Positions 8,156 to 18,016 are shown, counted from the first letter of the stretch. The stretch is 64,000 nucleotides of DNA from Rhizobium jaguaris (GCF_003627755.1 NZ_CP032697.1:124001-188000), one strand, 5' to 3'. The notes: generated from the sequence alone by a model not told the origin. Numbers and translations: made by a program.

Positions 8156-8958
8156 AGATAAGTCCTCTCCTAGGTGCCGGCATGATCGCAGCATGCGTAC
8201 TTTCACACACGCCGATCGTCCTGGCCGAAGTGCAGCCGCAGGCGGTGAGAGCCGACGAACGGATCCGCACCGTGCCGTTCCAGAAGGACAATATCGTCTA
8301 TCTCGCCGGCATGATGGGTGTGTCGACGATGATCGTCTTCAATCAAGACGAACAAATCGCAACCGTTGCCATGGGTGACAGTCTCGCCTGGCAGGCGGTT
8401 CCCGATCAGTCGAAACGCTTTCTGTTCATCAAGCCGCTGCAGCCGGATGCGCAGACGAACATGAACGTCATCACGTCCAAGCGCGTCTACACCTTCTTCT
8501 TAAATGGCGCGAAGCCCGGCAACACCAGGAACGCCGTCGTCAAATTGCGCTTCTCTTATCCGGAGGATTCGCTTGATGCGAATTTGTTGGCGACAGCCCG
8601 CCAGAACGTGGCCATGCCGAATGTCCGGGCGGCGTTGGCCAATCCCGGTCGGCTCAACTATGACTATGGCTATAAGGGTGCGGTGGAAAGCAGGCCGACG
8701 TCGATGTTCGACGACGGCACAAAGACCTTCTTCCAGTTCAGTGGCGAGGTGCCGGCCTTTTTCGCGGTCAAATCCGATGGCAGCGAGTCCCTTGTCAATT
8801 ATCGCCGCGAGGGCGACTACATCGTCATCGACAAGGTCGCCGGTCAATGGACGCTGCGATCCGGCAAAGTGGCGACCTGCGTCTTCAACATAAAGCCGAA
8901 CATCACGACCCCGAAGCCGGCTGAATCAAGGCCGCAGGAGATCAGCCATGGCCATTGA
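8152..8958 (+). CDS. virB9: VirB9 outer-membrane core component
   Basis: The 268-residue secreted protein has a signal peptide (about 1-25, VLAEV). The N-terminal domain has the VirB9 pattern RIRTVPFQKDNIVYL, the middle contains SKRVYTFFL, and the C-terminal domain (NYDYGYKG...PTSMFDDGTKTFFQF) is the part that binds VirB7 and VirB10 in the core complex. It uses a GTG start that overlaps the virB8 stop (GTGA). The end overlaps virB10 by 11 bp. All expected blocks are present, so it looks functional. Confidence 0.9.
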   Translation: MKISPLLGAGMIAACVLSHTPIVLAEVQPQAVRADERIRTVPFQKDNIVYLAGMMGVSTMIVFNQDEQIATVAMGDSLAWQAVPDQSKRFLFIKPLQPDAQTNMNVITSKRVYTFFLNGAKPGNTRNAVVKLRFSYPEDSLDANLLATARQNVAMPNVRAALANPGRLNYDYGYKGAVESRPTSMFDDGTKTFFQFSGEVPAFFAVKSDGSESLVNYRREGDYIVIDKVAGQWTLRSGKVATCVFNIKPNITTPKPAESRPQEISHGH

Positions 8959-10228
8959 TTTCGAGGAAGAGGCGCGCATCGTCGAAACCGTTGCCAGACC
9001 CCCCGATGGTCGTCGCGGTAAGCTTATGCCGATCTTGCTGGCATCGGCCGCGCTGGTCGTTCTCGCCTATGCCGGCTATGTCAGCTTCATCAAACCCAAT
9101 ACGCCTAGGAAGACCGGTGCGAACGAGGAGTTCAAGACGGCGAGCCATGCCGGCAATCTAAACTTCGATCCGGAGAAACCGGTGCCGGCGCCAACCGACA
9201 ACAAGCTCGTGCTCTCGCCACCGACACCAACGCCGATGGTGGTGCAGCCGCCACCGATTGAGCAGAAGATCCAGGCGCCGGCCGTGGTCCAGCCCGCCGT
9301 TGACGAAGACGCCGCACGTCGTGCTGCAGAAGAAGCGGAACGGGCGAAGAAGGAAGAAGAGCTTCGGCAGGCGCGGTTGCGCTCGAATATGATCGTCTTC
9401 GACCAGGCGGCCAGAGGGGACCAATCCGCCGCTGTTGTCGGCGCCTCATCATCGCAAAATGCGGGATCTGCCGTGAGCGCTGATGACGATCCCAATCGCA
9501 AGTTTGTGCAGTCGGTGGGTTCGCAAGACGTCGAAACAGTAACCGCCTCGCGTAACGACCGCATCGATGCTCTTATTCCACAAGGCACGTTGATCCGCGG
9601 GGTGCTGGAGACAGCAATCCAGTCCGATTTGCCGGGCATGGTGCGGGCCGTGATCTCCAACGATGTCTATTCCTTCGACGGCCGCCGCATCCTGCTGCCG
9701 AAGGGAACCATGCTGACCGGCGAATACAAAAGCGGCATGGCGCGTGGCCAAACGCGGGTACTGATCGTCTGGACGCGGGCGCTTCGCAGCGACGGCACAT
9801 CCGTCGCCCTTGGTTCTTATGGAACCGACGATCTCGGCCGTTCCGGCCTCACCGGCTTCGTCGACAAACACTATCTCGAGCGTTTTGGGGCTGCCGCGGT
9901 CTTGAGCCTGGTCGGCGGTGTTTCTTCCTTTGTCGCCGGTCTCAACAGCGACGGATCCAGCAATTCCTCATCGTCTTCGACGAGCTCGGATGCTCAAACG
10001 CAGGCGCAGCAGACGCTGTCGCAGACCATGGCCGAGATGGCCAATATTGCGCTGAAGGATTCGATCAACATCCCACCGACGATCTATGTCGACCAGGGGA
10101 CCGAGATCATGGTCTTCGTCCGCAGGGATCTCGACTTTTCCTCGCTTTATCCCGATCCGGTGAAGGAAGCCGTCGATGAACTTCGTCGCGCCCAAACTGG
10201 AAATTCGACCGGCAAATCCGGCCAATGA
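8948..10228 (+). CDS. virB10: VirB10 core-complex scaffold
   Basis: The 426-residue protein spans from inner to outer membrane. It has a cytoplasmic N-terminus, one membrane span (about 28-48), a long proline-rich periplasmic linker (about 75-125) and a C-terminal VirB10/TrbI beta-barrel domain (about 200-415, with LIPQGTLIRGVLETAIQSD and a Ser-rich antenna loop near 340). VirB10 senses ATP use by VirB4, VirB11 and VirD4 and gates the outer-membrane pore. The stop overlaps the virB11 ATG (ATGA). Confidence 0.92.
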   Translation: MAIDFEEEARIVETVARPPDGRRGKLMPILLASAALVVLAYAGYVSFIKPNTPRKTGANEEFKTASHAGNLNFDPEKPVPAPTDNKLVLSPPTPTPMVVQPPPIEQKIQAPAVVQPAVDEDAARRAAEEAERAKKEEELRQARLRSNMIVFDQAARGDQSAAVVGASSSQNAGSAVSADDDPNRKFVQSVGSQDVETVTASRNDRIDALIPQGTLIRGVLETAIQSDLPGMVRAVISNDVYSFDGRRILLPKGTMLTGEYKSGMARGQTRVLIVWTRALRSDGTSVALGSYGTDDLGRSGLTGFVDKHYLERFGAAAVLSLVGGVSSFVAGLNSDGSSNSSSSSTSSDAQTQAQQTLSQTMAEMANIALKDSINIPPTIYVDQGTEIMVFVRRDLDFSSLYPDPVKEAVDELRRAQTGNSTGKSGQ

Positions 10229-11289
10229 ATGAAGTGCTAAAATCTGAAGATTCAAAATCCATGTGGGACGGCCTGCCCATCTATATCAGGCAGACTGCTC
10301 AGCCGATCCGCAGCTGGTTGGAGGATCCAGCCGTGATCGAGATCATGTGCAATCGACCTGGAGAAATCTGGATCGAGAGCGTCAAAAGCCATCATATGAT
10401 CCGTTACGACGTGCCAGCGCTCGACGAAAAGGCGATCACGGCGCTGGCGCAGATGATTGCCGGTACGACGCAGCAAAGCGTCAACGAGGAGACGCCGCTT
10501 TTGTCCGCTGCCATGCCCCATGGCGAGCGCTTCCAGGCGGTGCTTTCTCCGGTCGCGGTTCTGGGCGGCGCCTTCGCGATCCGCAAACAGGTGATCCGCG
10601 ACATGACGCTGGATGATTATGTCGCGCTCGGCGGTCTCGATGGCGTCCGGGTGACCGGGGCCGGCTTAGCGGCCGGCGAGCAATTGAGCGATCTCGAACA
10701 GGAGTTGATCGCACGCCTAGTGGATCCGTCGCCGACGGCACGCCGCGGATGGCTGCGTTTTGCCGTCGAAAATCGCGTCACCATGTTGATTTCCGGGGGG
10801 ACATCGAGCGGCAAGACGACCTTTTTCAACGGCCTCTTGAAAGACGTGCCAGTGTGGGAACGTTTGGTGTCGATCGAAGACACGCGGGAGCTAAAACCCT
10901 CACAGCCGAACTATCTGGCACTCGTCACCTCAAAAGGCGGACAGGGCAGGGCGCGGACGACGATCCAGGAGTGCCTGGAGGCAGCGTTGCGTCTCCGTCC
11001 GGACCGCATCTTCATGGGCGAGATTCGCGGCGCCGAAGCCTTCAGTTTCCTGCAGGCGGTCAACACCGGCCATCCAGGGTCGCTATCGACCCTCCATGCC
11101 GACAGTCCGCGCGGCGCCTTTGAGCGCCTCGCCATGGCGACGATGCAGGCAGGGCTCGGACTGACGAAGGCGGAGCTGATGGAGTTCGTGCGCTTCGTCG
11201 TTCCGGTCGTCATCCAGGTGGCTCGCGATCCCGCCACCATGAAGCGCGGCGTGCGGGAAATCTATTTCAGCAAATGGAGCGGTCGATGA
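10225..11289 (+). CDS. virB11: VirB11 traffic ATPase
   Basis: The 354-residue cytoplasmic hexameric ATPase belongs to the type II/IV secretion family. Visible motifs are Walker A GGTSSGKT at about 190-197, an Asp box SIEDTRELK (about 216-224), Walker B RPDRIFMGEIRG (about 258-269) and a His box TGHPGSLSTLHAD (about 279-291). VirB11 switches VirB4 and VirD4 between pilus building and substrate transfer. It overlaps virB10 upstream and the coupling-protein gene downstream by 4 nt each, so translation is coupled along the whole 3' part of the operon. Confidence 0.93.
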   Translation: MNEVLKSEDSKSMWDGLPIYIRQTAQPIRSWLEDPAVIEIMCNRPGEIWIESVKSHHMIRYDVPALDEKAITALAQMIAGTTQQSVNEETPLLSAAMPHGERFQAVLSPVAVLGGAFAIRKQVIRDMTLDDYVALGGLDGVRVTGAGLAAGEQLSDLEQELIARLVDPSPTARRGWLRFAVENRVTMLISGGTSSGKTTFFNGLLKDVPVWERLVSIEDTRELKPSQPNYLALVTSKGGQGRARTTIQECLEAALRLRPDRIFMGEIRGAEAFSFLQAVNTGHPGSLSTLHADSPRGAFERLAMATMQAGLGLTKAELMEFVRFVVPVVIQVARDPATMKRGVREIYFSKWSGR

Positions 11290-13715
11290 GACGCCTTAAG
11301 AAGGCCGCAGTCGTGATCGCAGGCTCTTCCATCGGCGTTGGCGCCGCGTTTTACGTTTGGTCGGGCAGTTATGCGGCTGCTTCGTACCTGATGCTGAAGA
11401 GCTCGACCATGTGGAAGAGTTTTACTGGCGGCGACGTGCTGATGCCGGCGAAACAAGCCTGGTATTATCTTGGAAATCCGACTGTCACGAAGCTGATTTC
11501 TGTCGCAACGGTCTCGACGCTGGTGCTGAGTGCTGCCGTCGCTGTTGGGATCACACTCGCCGTCAAGCGGCCCTGGCAAGTCCGACCGCCGGCTGACGGC
11601 TCCCGCTTTGCAACGCTCAAAGATCTCAAGAGCGCCGGGCTGCTGAGCGGTAAACCTGGCAAGTCGGTGCTGCTCGGCACCTTCGGCAAAGGCAGTTCAG
11701 CCGTAGACGTCCGCTATAGTGGTGACAGCCATTTCTTCGTTAACGGTCCGTCCCGCTCAGGCAAAGGCCGCGGCTTCGTCATGCCGAACCTCCTTGAATA
11801 TGAGGGATCGGTGATCGTGCTCGACGTCAAGCTCGAAAACTATTCGCTTACGGGGCCGGCGCGCCTGGCCATCGGACAGCAATGTTATGTCTTTGCGCCC
11901 GGATCGGCTCACTCGCACCGCTGGAACCCGCTCGATTTTGTTCGAGAGTGGCCGGAGCGTTCCACGGACCTTGTCAACCTTGCGGCGACGCTGTTGCCCA
12001 TCGGAGAAAGGGAGGATGGCTACTGGAAACAGACTGCCCGCGGCTTGCTTGCCGGCGTACTGGGATATGCATTGGAATCGGGGACCATGGAGGGTCGTCG
12101 CAACCTGCGCTCCGTGTTGCGGATGTTCTCGACCGGCCGCTCTTTCTCATCCGTGCTCCAGGACATCATCAACGATGAGCCCGATCTCGATCAGTTTATT
12201 GTCGGCAGCTTTCGCCAGCATCTCGGACGTGACGAGGAACAGCGTCCTTCCTTCGAAGGACACGTCACGACGGCGCTTGCCCCCTTCAACAATCTTCTGA
12301 TGGCGGAGGCTTGCTCGGAGAGCGATTTCGACATTCGCAACCTTCGTCGCAAGCCATTTTCGCTGTTCATTGCTGCGCCGGTTTCAGATTTCGGGACGGT
12401 CGAGCCGATTGTTCGGCTTCTGATCCAGCAGGTCCACGACGTGATGCTGAGGACGCTTCCAGGCAAGGACGAGCCCCACACGATCCTGATGATGCTCGAC
12501 GAGTTCTACCAGTTCGAACGATTGCCGGAAATCATCAAGCGAGCACCGCTGGTCGCCGGTTACGGCTTGACGATCGCGCTTATCGCACAAAACATTCCAC
12601 AGCTCGACGAACGTTATGGCCAGCAGACGCGGAACGCCCTGCTCGGCAATATGGATGTCAAGCTTAGTATTGCGGTCGGCGATGACGCCACCGCGAAAAT
12701 CATCTCTGACAATCTCGGGCGCAAATATGAGGCGCGCGAGGGCTGGGGCAGACACACTGGTCTGCTCTTGGCAAAGAATGCGTCGTCCGGACGGTTCGAG
12801 GCCGTGCCACTTATGGATCCGGGCTCTATCCAGCGCCTGGATGACGATAAGACGATCCTGCAGGTGCGCAGCGGTTACGGCGCGATCCTGAACAAGCTGA
12901 ACTTTTACAGCGACGCGCGGTTCATAGCGCGGCGTCGGGGAGTTGAAGCATGGAAGAGCGAGCTTGTGATCCCGGAGCTCAGGATTCAAACCGAATGGCC
13001 ACTATTCGTGGCCCAGCCGCTGGAGCTCATCACCGAATCGCATGCAACTCAGAATGAGCAGCGGCAATTCAAGGCCGCTGACCACGAGATGATCGTGCTC
13101 GAGCATGCGAGAGCCGTGTTTGTCGAACCTGCTCTGTTTATGCATCGATATAGATCGGCAATCTCCGCTACCGGGGATCAGCCGACCGCCGATCTTCTGT
13201 TTCGGCTGCGCACGGTGCCCGAGACAATTGGCAACGTCAGAGGGGTGACAGGACGCTTTGGCGGCAGCAAGGAATCGCGGGCGCGAAAGCTAGCGCTGGC
13301 GTCGGTCTGGCCGCTGCGCCAGGCAGTTTCAGAGGCCCGGTGGGCTGTCATCGCTTTGCGACTTGCCGAAAGGGCGAAGCCCGAGGAGATATTTTTCTCA
13401 CCGGGCTCAGGTTCATCCTCGACAACCGATGCACGTAGCGCCGTCAGCGTGAATGTGGCAACGGAATCCCCGTCCAGCACAGCTCCTACTCATAGTTTCG
13501 ATGCCGAGGAGGATGAAACGAACCGGCTGGATTTCGAGGTTTCTTCTGCCGAGGAAACGATGGGAAAAGTCGTCGGTATGGCCGAAGATGCGATTGGCCT
13601 TGGACAGGCGAATGATCCGGATGCTCTTGCGGGAGCGCTCATCAAGCTCAAGGCTGCTCTTGAGCAATCCACGTCGGATTTTGAGGAAGAGAACCACCTT
13701 CTGGCTTCATCCTGA
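11286..13715 (+). CDS. virD4: VirD4-type coupling protein
   Basis: The 809-residue inner-membrane ATPase delivers substrates to the T4SS channel. It has two N-terminal membrane segments (about 6-25 and 68-92). The Walker A motif GPSRSGKGRG lies at about 154-163, a conserved VLDVKLENY stretch at about 178-186, and Walker B LMMLDEFYQF near 402-411. The last 130 residues form an acidic, Ser/Thr-rich tail (SSAEETMGKV...DFEEEN) that is longer than in minimal TraG/VirD4 proteins and could help select substrates. ATG 11286 overlaps the virB11 stop and is preferred to an in-frame ATG 12 bp upstream. Confidence 0.92.
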   Translation: MRRLKKAAVVIAGSSIGVGAAFYVWSGSYAAASYLMLKSSTMWKSFTGGDVLMPAKQAWYYLGNPTVTKLISVATVSTLVLSAAVAVGITLAVKRPWQVRPPADGSRFATLKDLKSAGLLSGKPGKSVLLGTFGKGSSAVDVRYSGDSHFFVNGPSRSGKGRGFVMPNLLEYEGSVIVLDVKLENYSLTGPARLAIGQQCYVFAPGSAHSHRWNPLDFVREWPERSTDLVNLAATLLPIGEREDGYWKQTARGLLAGVLGYALESGTMEGRRNLRSVLRMFSTGRSFSSVLQDIINDEPDLDQFIVGSFRQHLGRDEEQRPSFEGHVTTALAPFNNLLMAEACSESDFDIRNLRRKPFSLFIAAPVSDFGTVEPIVRLLIQQVHDVMLRTLPGKDEPHTILMMLDEFYQFERLPEIIKRAPLVAGYGLTIALIAQNIPQLDERYGQQTRNALLGNMDVKLSIAVGDDATAKIISDNLGRKYEAREGWGRHTGLLLAKNASSGRFEAVPLMDPGSIQRLDDDKTILQVRSGYGAILNKLNFYSDARFIARRRGVEAWKSELVIPELRIQTEWPLFVAQPLELITESHATQNEQRQFKAADHEMIVLEHARAVFVEPALFMHRYRSAISATGDQPTADLLFRLRTVPETIGNVRGVTGRFGGSKESRARKLALASVWPLRQAVSEARWAVIALRLAERAKPEEIFFSPGSGSSSTTDARSAVSVNVATESPSSTAPTHSFDAEEDETNRLDFEVSSAEETMGKVVGMAEDAIGLGQANDPDALAGALIKLKAALEQSTSDFEEENHLLASS

Positions 13716-13843
13716 ATAAGCCATATCGTTCCGCGCAATAGCCGTTGTCTTGCAGCCCGAACGTCTGATCTATATGAAGTCGAAGAGCGGCTGTGCCCGT
13801 TCGATCCACTTACTCTCCTCGCGCCCTCGGCTTCACGATCATC

Positions 13844-14479
13844 ATGACATCACGTGAGAAATACAATGCCTATCGTCGGGCCTGGTGGGCCAAATCGCTC
13901 GGTGATCATCTCGCGGAGTCTCGTGTCTTCCTGCCGCGGGAAGCACACGATTGGGTCGTGCGTTTCGCTGCTGAGGTTGAGGAAAGAATTCCGGTCGTAT
14001 TGGGTAAGCTCGTCGTAGCGCAGATAAAAGCTGCTGATGAGACCGCCGGGATCGAGTCCTCCGAGAGCGGGCTAAAGCCCGAGTCGAAAGCTGAAAGGGT
14101 AGACGGCGCTGAAGTAATGTCGACGGACGACCTTCATAAGCTCTTCGCCGTTATTCTTGCGTCGCGTTTTCCAGGTGATACCGGAGCATCGCGATTAAGG
14201 CAGGTCGGTTTTATCGGGGCCATCGTCGCAGAGATTGCAGCCGGCCGAAAACCGACTGCCAGTTCTATTGCGAATTGTACGGACAATCATACCTCGCAAA
14301 TCACCGTTCTGGCGAGAACGATGAAAGACAGAGGTGTCATTGAAGTTCGACATGCGGCGTCTGTTCGTAAGGGCAAGGCCGCTAAGATCTTCAGTATTCG
14401 GCCAGACGCTGTCAAAGCCATCCATGCTGCTCACCTCGACGTCACAGGCCAGGTGATCGCGGACATGACAACCCCCTAA
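13844..14479 (+). CDS. Winged-helix-like protein after virD4
   Basis: About 211 residues from ATG 13844 (an in-frame GTG at 13793 would add 17). The N-terminal half is helical and charged (REKYNAYRRAWWAKSLGDHL). The C-terminal half resembles a winged-helix DNA-binding domain: a helix pair around ASSIANCTDNHTSQITVLAR, then a turn and DRGVIEVRHA with basic residues in the wing. It may be a transcription regulator of the virB operon or of replication, since it lies between them. I do not recognise a named family. No good ribosome site is visible before either start. Confidence 0.55.
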   Translation: MTSREKYNAYRRAWWAKSLGDHLAESRVFLPREAHDWVVRFAAEVEERIPVVLGKLVVAQIKAADETAGIESSESGLKPESKAERVDGAEVMSTDDLHKLFAVILASRFPGDTGASRLRQVGFIGAIVAEIAAGRKPTASSIANCTDNHTSQITVLARTMKDRGVIEVRHAASVRKGKAAKIFSIRPDAVKAIHAAHLDVTGQVIADMTTP

Positions 14480-14688
14480 ATGCACGCTGTTGAAACCCAA
14501 CCGTCACTGCTTCCGTAAGCGGAGGACGGGAGCTGCTTGCTTGTATTCACCGCATTGTTTGGTATATTTATCATTTAAGCGGTGTCGTTTAACCGCTTAA
14601 TTGAACAGCTTCAATATCAACGACTTACACCATCGACTGATCACTGTGATTCGACTGACGATGTGAAAGGACAGCGCACGGCAAAACG

Positions 14689-14771
14689 AAAAAGACCTCG
14701 AAAGTTGGCGCTTTCGAGGTCGATCCGTCAAAGCTCAATGCTTGAATGTAGGGAAATCACCCACAAGAAGT
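14689..14771 (-). ncRNA. Countertranscript RNA (ctRNA) controlling repC
   Basis: The minus strand carries a perfect 11-bp hairpin (GACCTCGAAAG at 14694-14704 pairing with CTTTCGAGGTC at 14711-14721, 6-nt loop). On that strand it is followed by five U (14689-14693), a Rho-independent terminator. Upstream, on the same strand, a TTGACA box (complement of 14801-14806) sits 17 bp from GAAGAT (14778-14783), so transcription should start near 14771 and give an RNA of about 80 nt. In RepABC plasmids such a small antisense RNA between repB and repC blocks repC expression and sets copy number and incompatibility. The mapping is from sequence; the function is by analogy. Confidence 0.75.
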
Positions 14772-14777
14772 AAGGTG

Positions 14778-14806
14778 ATCTTCTCCGTAAAAGATATCGG
14801 TGTCAA
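14778..14806 (-). promoter_or_regulatory. Promoter of the ctRNA
   Basis: On the minus strand a consensus TTGACA (14806 to 14801) and GAAGAT (14783 to 14778) are separated by 17 bp. A perfect -35 box is expected for a constitutive antisense RNA of the RepABC type. Confidence 0.6.
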
Positions 14807-14865
14807 GCAGTGACGCTATTTTGGCGAATGATTTTCTGCTGCCGTGTCCTTGGAAGGGGACGCGA

Positions 14866-16167
14866 ATGAAAAGCATGCCAATTTCCAGTCGTGCATATGC
14901 TAACCGGCGAGTAACGGCCGCCAGCCTTCAGACAGATCGCGCTGTTACACGTTACCGAAGCGATCATCGGAGCAGATCCAGTATGTGCCGTCCTTCGCGA
15001 ACGCAGGCGCTGCAGGTGGCAAAACGCTATGCTGCGGCAATCGGACTTAAGGCCGCGAAAATTGCGCTCATTGACCAGTTATTTGCGTTCTCCAAGGCCG
15101 TGGACTGGACCGACACCGAGATTTCTCCGATCGTTTGGCCTACGAACGAATTATTAGCGCGACGGCTGGGCATAAAGGTTTCGACGCTAAAACATCATCT
15201 CGCTGGATTAGTAAAAGCTGGATTGATTTGCTATTCGGACCATCCGACTTACCAACGAGGCGGCCGTCGCAGTGAACATGGCCATATCGTCGAGGCCTAT
15301 GGCATCAATTTATCGCCGATTGCGGCCCGCTATAGCGAGTTGCTCGATCTCGCGGACGCAGCAGACTTTGAAGCAAGACAGTGCAAGAGCCTCTCTAATC
15401 GGCGCACTCTGCTAAGAAGGTCTATGGCGGCAATCATTGAGGCGGCGAGGCGGGAGTTGGGATCACTCGATGAAGAGTGGAATTTGCTGCTGGCACGCCT
15501 TGACCGGCTCCTTGAGCGGCGTGCGCAGGGATCGCTCGAATCGGCAGAAGTCGTTGACGCGCTTGAGGCCCTGCGCGCCGAAGCAGCCGAACTCCTCGAA
15601 GCCCTCTATGACAGCCGAGATTCTAGCACCGCGCTGGCGAAATTTCGGCCTCTACAAACTACAGCTGACGATCCACATTCTGAATCTTGTAGTGATCAGC
15701 GGAATTGCGCTGACGCGCAATACATCAATGAGTCTCGCGCCATCGGCGCGATGGCTTATGAAAATAAGCCTTCAGATGCTTCTGCAGAAATCAAGCGAAG
15801 AACGCAATCGGCGGAGCCGGGCGACGACATTGTCAACGTTTCATTGCCGCTATTGCGGTCGGCATTTGTCCATCTGTCCGAGATGGTGCCGGAAGTGTTC
15901 AATCATTGGGCGGTGTTCCGCTCGTCCGGTGGGCTTCTTTGCCGACTGTGCCATATCAATCCCCAAGTCTATCAGGAAGCCGTGGAGGTGCTTGGGCCGG
16001 ATCTCGCGATCGTCGCGTTGGCGCTTACCGCTGAACGCAGTGCCAATGGCTCTGTGTCGAATTCCGGCGGCTATCTGCGAGAACTGGTCAATCGAAGCCG
16101 CCAAGGGACCTTGCGACTAAGTCGCTCACTCTTTTCGATGGCAGCATCGGCCCGGCAGTCACATTAG
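14866..16167 (+). CDS. repC: RepC replication initiator (stand-alone)
   Basis: This is the replication initiator of RepABC-type plasmids, 433 residues long. The N-terminal winged-helix region reads LIDQLFAFSKAVDW...PIVWPTNELLARRLGIKVSTLKHHLAGLVKAGLI (about 70-125), followed by the diagnostic GHIVEAYGINLSPIAARY (about 144-161). The C-terminal domain ends with GGYLRELVNRSRQGTLRLSRSLFSM, the typical RepC close. ATG 14866 has an AAGGGGA ribosome site 5 bp ahead. No repA or repB lies upstream; virD4 and an unknown gene do. repC-only replicons of this kind with a preceding ctRNA are known in Rhizobiales. In relatives oriV lies inside repC. It may be the active replicon or an extra copy. Confidence 0.88.
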   Translation: MKSMPISSRAYANRRVTAASLQTDRAVTRYRSDHRSRSSMCRPSRTQALQVAKRYAAAIGLKAAKIALIDQLFAFSKAVDWTDTEISPIVWPTNELLARRLGIKVSTLKHHLAGLVKAGLICYSDHPTYQRGGRRSEHGHIVEAYGINLSPIAARYSELLDLADAADFEARQCKSLSNRRTLLRRSMAAIIEAARRELGSLDEEWNLLLARLDRLLERRAQGSLESAEVVDALEALRAEAAELLEALYDSRDSSTALAKFRPLQTTADDPHSESCSDQRNCADAQYINESRAIGAMAYENKPSDASAEIKRRTQSAEPGDDIVNVSLPLLRSAFVHLSEMVPEVFNHWAVFRSSGGLLCRLCHINPQVYQEAVEVLGPDLAIVALALTAERSANGSVSNSGGYLRELVNRSRQGTLRLSRSLFSMAASARQSH

Positions 16168-17713
16168 TGGCCGGTTGCTCTCATGCTATGGATGAAAGGA
16201 CATCGTGGTGTTTAGCATCTGGCGGCAAACTTCGGTCGACGCACTGCCGTTGAACTGCAACGACAGATGGGCCATCGCCGCCACTCCTTGAGCTCCCTCC
16301 GCAAACCCAGATGTGAGCGATCAGGGTGAAAATGTTCGGTTTCCAATTGCTGCGCTGCGAGCTACCGCGGCCCGTTGGCCACCAAGTTCGCCGAAACTGG
16401 CGCGTTAATCCATGTCAGTTGTTTTCCTCTGTTCTCCAGAGGCGGAGGACAACCTCGTACCCAAAGGTGCTCAATAGCCCTTCAGGTTTCTCATTGCTGT
16501 TTTCTGCAACGTCGATAGAATCCTTTTCGCGAACCTCCCCTGAAATCTGCAGTGCCTGGTCAAAGCAATGCACAGACCATTCCGCAAACGATGGATAACC
16601 TTGATGCCTTGCAAACTGATCGAGGGCAAAACCCCGCGCGCTGTTTTTGCTCAACCCCGTGTGTGGGACACTTACGACAATTATGCTGATCGCATCCATA
16701 GCCATATTCATTTTCCTAGGGCCATTCATAAACGTCATGTTGGCTGCATCAAAAATCGATTTGGTGCTTACACCCCTTAGAAGTTCGCAGAGGATAGAGG
16801 GTGGCGATTTCGAGTCGTTAATCTCCATTCGTTTCCTGTCGGTTATGTCGAACGGTTGCGGTTTCGGAAAAGGATCGGGTGCCGGCCGGAGAAGAGGCAG
16901 CAGTGCCATGGCGAGAAACATGGCGGGGTCGAGGCCAACTACGTCGGCCGCTTGAGAAATTTCGACAATAGGGGCCTCGCGGGAATATGCCAGAAGTCCA
17001 TCAGTTCTACTCTGCGCTTGTTCAAACGGCAGCCGCTGCTGCGTATGATCGAGGCGTCGCCCATATTGTCCACGGCGAGCCGGAGGACCGCTTATGTTGC
17101 GTACCTGCCAGCTGGATCGCGGTCCAGTTCCACGAAAGCTGCGCGAGGGGCCCGGAAAATGTTCGGCACGGCAGCGCCTAGCTCGGAAAAAATGTTTGTT
17201 GGGCCGGATCTGGATCGGCCGACGACGCGGCAGGCCCAAGCCTGCGACGACTGCACGGCAACTCGCTTCACCACCATCATCGATGCCGATCAGATAAGTC
17301 ATGGAGCCCGCCTGTTTGGACGCGTGTTTGAGGTGGAGAACCGGCATTTGCTCCCCACGCACTCCGATAGTATGTTCGTGCGTCGCACAAACCACAAGGC
17401 ATGTCAATCGATTTAAAGACATGAAAACTCCGCAACTGCAAACGTGATAGTCGAAAAAAGAACCACTTTGTGCCACCGCGTTGCGCTGGGCGAACACGTG
17501 CCGGTGATCGCAACCCAGCCGCCGGGACATCACGGTCCGCAGCGGTGAAGCGAACGATGTGGATGTAGTATCAGCCTCGCTGCACAAGTTGATCATATCG
17601 GAATTGAACCGAGCGCGAGCGATAAACCCGATCCGAACTCTTTAGGAAATCCGCGGGGACAAAGGCGGCTTTTCCCCTCAACCTCTCAGCATGCCAGGTA
17701 ACCTCTATCGAAA
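16168..17713. other. 1.5 kb without a convincing gene (decayed DNA)
   Basis: No frame here has normal coding character. A 393-codon minus-strand frame (17596 to 16415) exists, but its composition is uneven and it lacks a recognisable domain. One part (ARGFALDQFARHQGYPSF, near 16640-16580) and another (ADVVGLDPAMFLAMALL, near 16960-16900, like the end of a Cro/C1-type HTH) look like remnants of separate genes. Confidence 0.4.
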
Positions 17714-18016
17714 CTAAGCCACATCGATCGTCTCGATGATCTCGTAGTGGTGGACGATGGCGCCTATCCCGTCATTGAGCAACGCTAAGATCGCCGATTC
17801 CGTCATGGGAACCGTTTCGATTCTTTCGAGGCAAATAGCCGTGGGCACTGGTTCCTCGTCTTCCGCAATCTCGGCACGCACCTCCAGCAAATCGCGCCTG
17901 GCCGATTCTACGTCTTCGAAAAACTGATCGGGCCGGTCGCGATCGTTCCAGCGTCCCTCGCCTAGATGGGCGGTGGTGGTGTAAGTGTAGAGCGTAAGAA
18001 TGGGAGCCATCTGCAT
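17714..18016 (-). CDS. Small protein, paralog of the gene at 22418-22714
   Basis: The 100-residue acidic protein has no signal peptide or membrane span. The start at 18016 is set by a clear AGGAGAG ribosome site 4 bp ahead. It has the pattern LYTYTTTAHLGEGRWNDRD, then FFEDVESARRDLLEVRAEI, then LERIETVPMTESAILALLND, then GIGAIVHHYEI. The gene at 22418-22714 encodes a 98-residue protein with the same blocks in the same order (FIFYTYG, WANTDIPETFF, LEKIETLPVSRESIFALLND, GIGAFVNNYEI). Function is unknown. Both copies are surrounded by IS debris and have kept good coding quality. Confidence 0.7.
   Translation of the reverse strand: MQMAPILTLYTYTTTAHLGEGRWNDRDRPDQFFEDVESARRDLLEVRAEIAEDEEPVPTAICLERIETVPMTESAILALLNDGIGAIVHHYEIIETIDVA

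Noticed and set aside
14582..14773. 63-codon frame before repC
   Set aside because: It overlaps the ctRNA hairpin and its terminator; the RNA explanation accounts for the structure.
16415..17596. 393-codon minus-strand open frame
   Set aside because: Composition is irregular, no domain spans it, and it contains unrelated-looking pieces; long frames arise easily in GC-rich DNA. Treated as decayed DNA.
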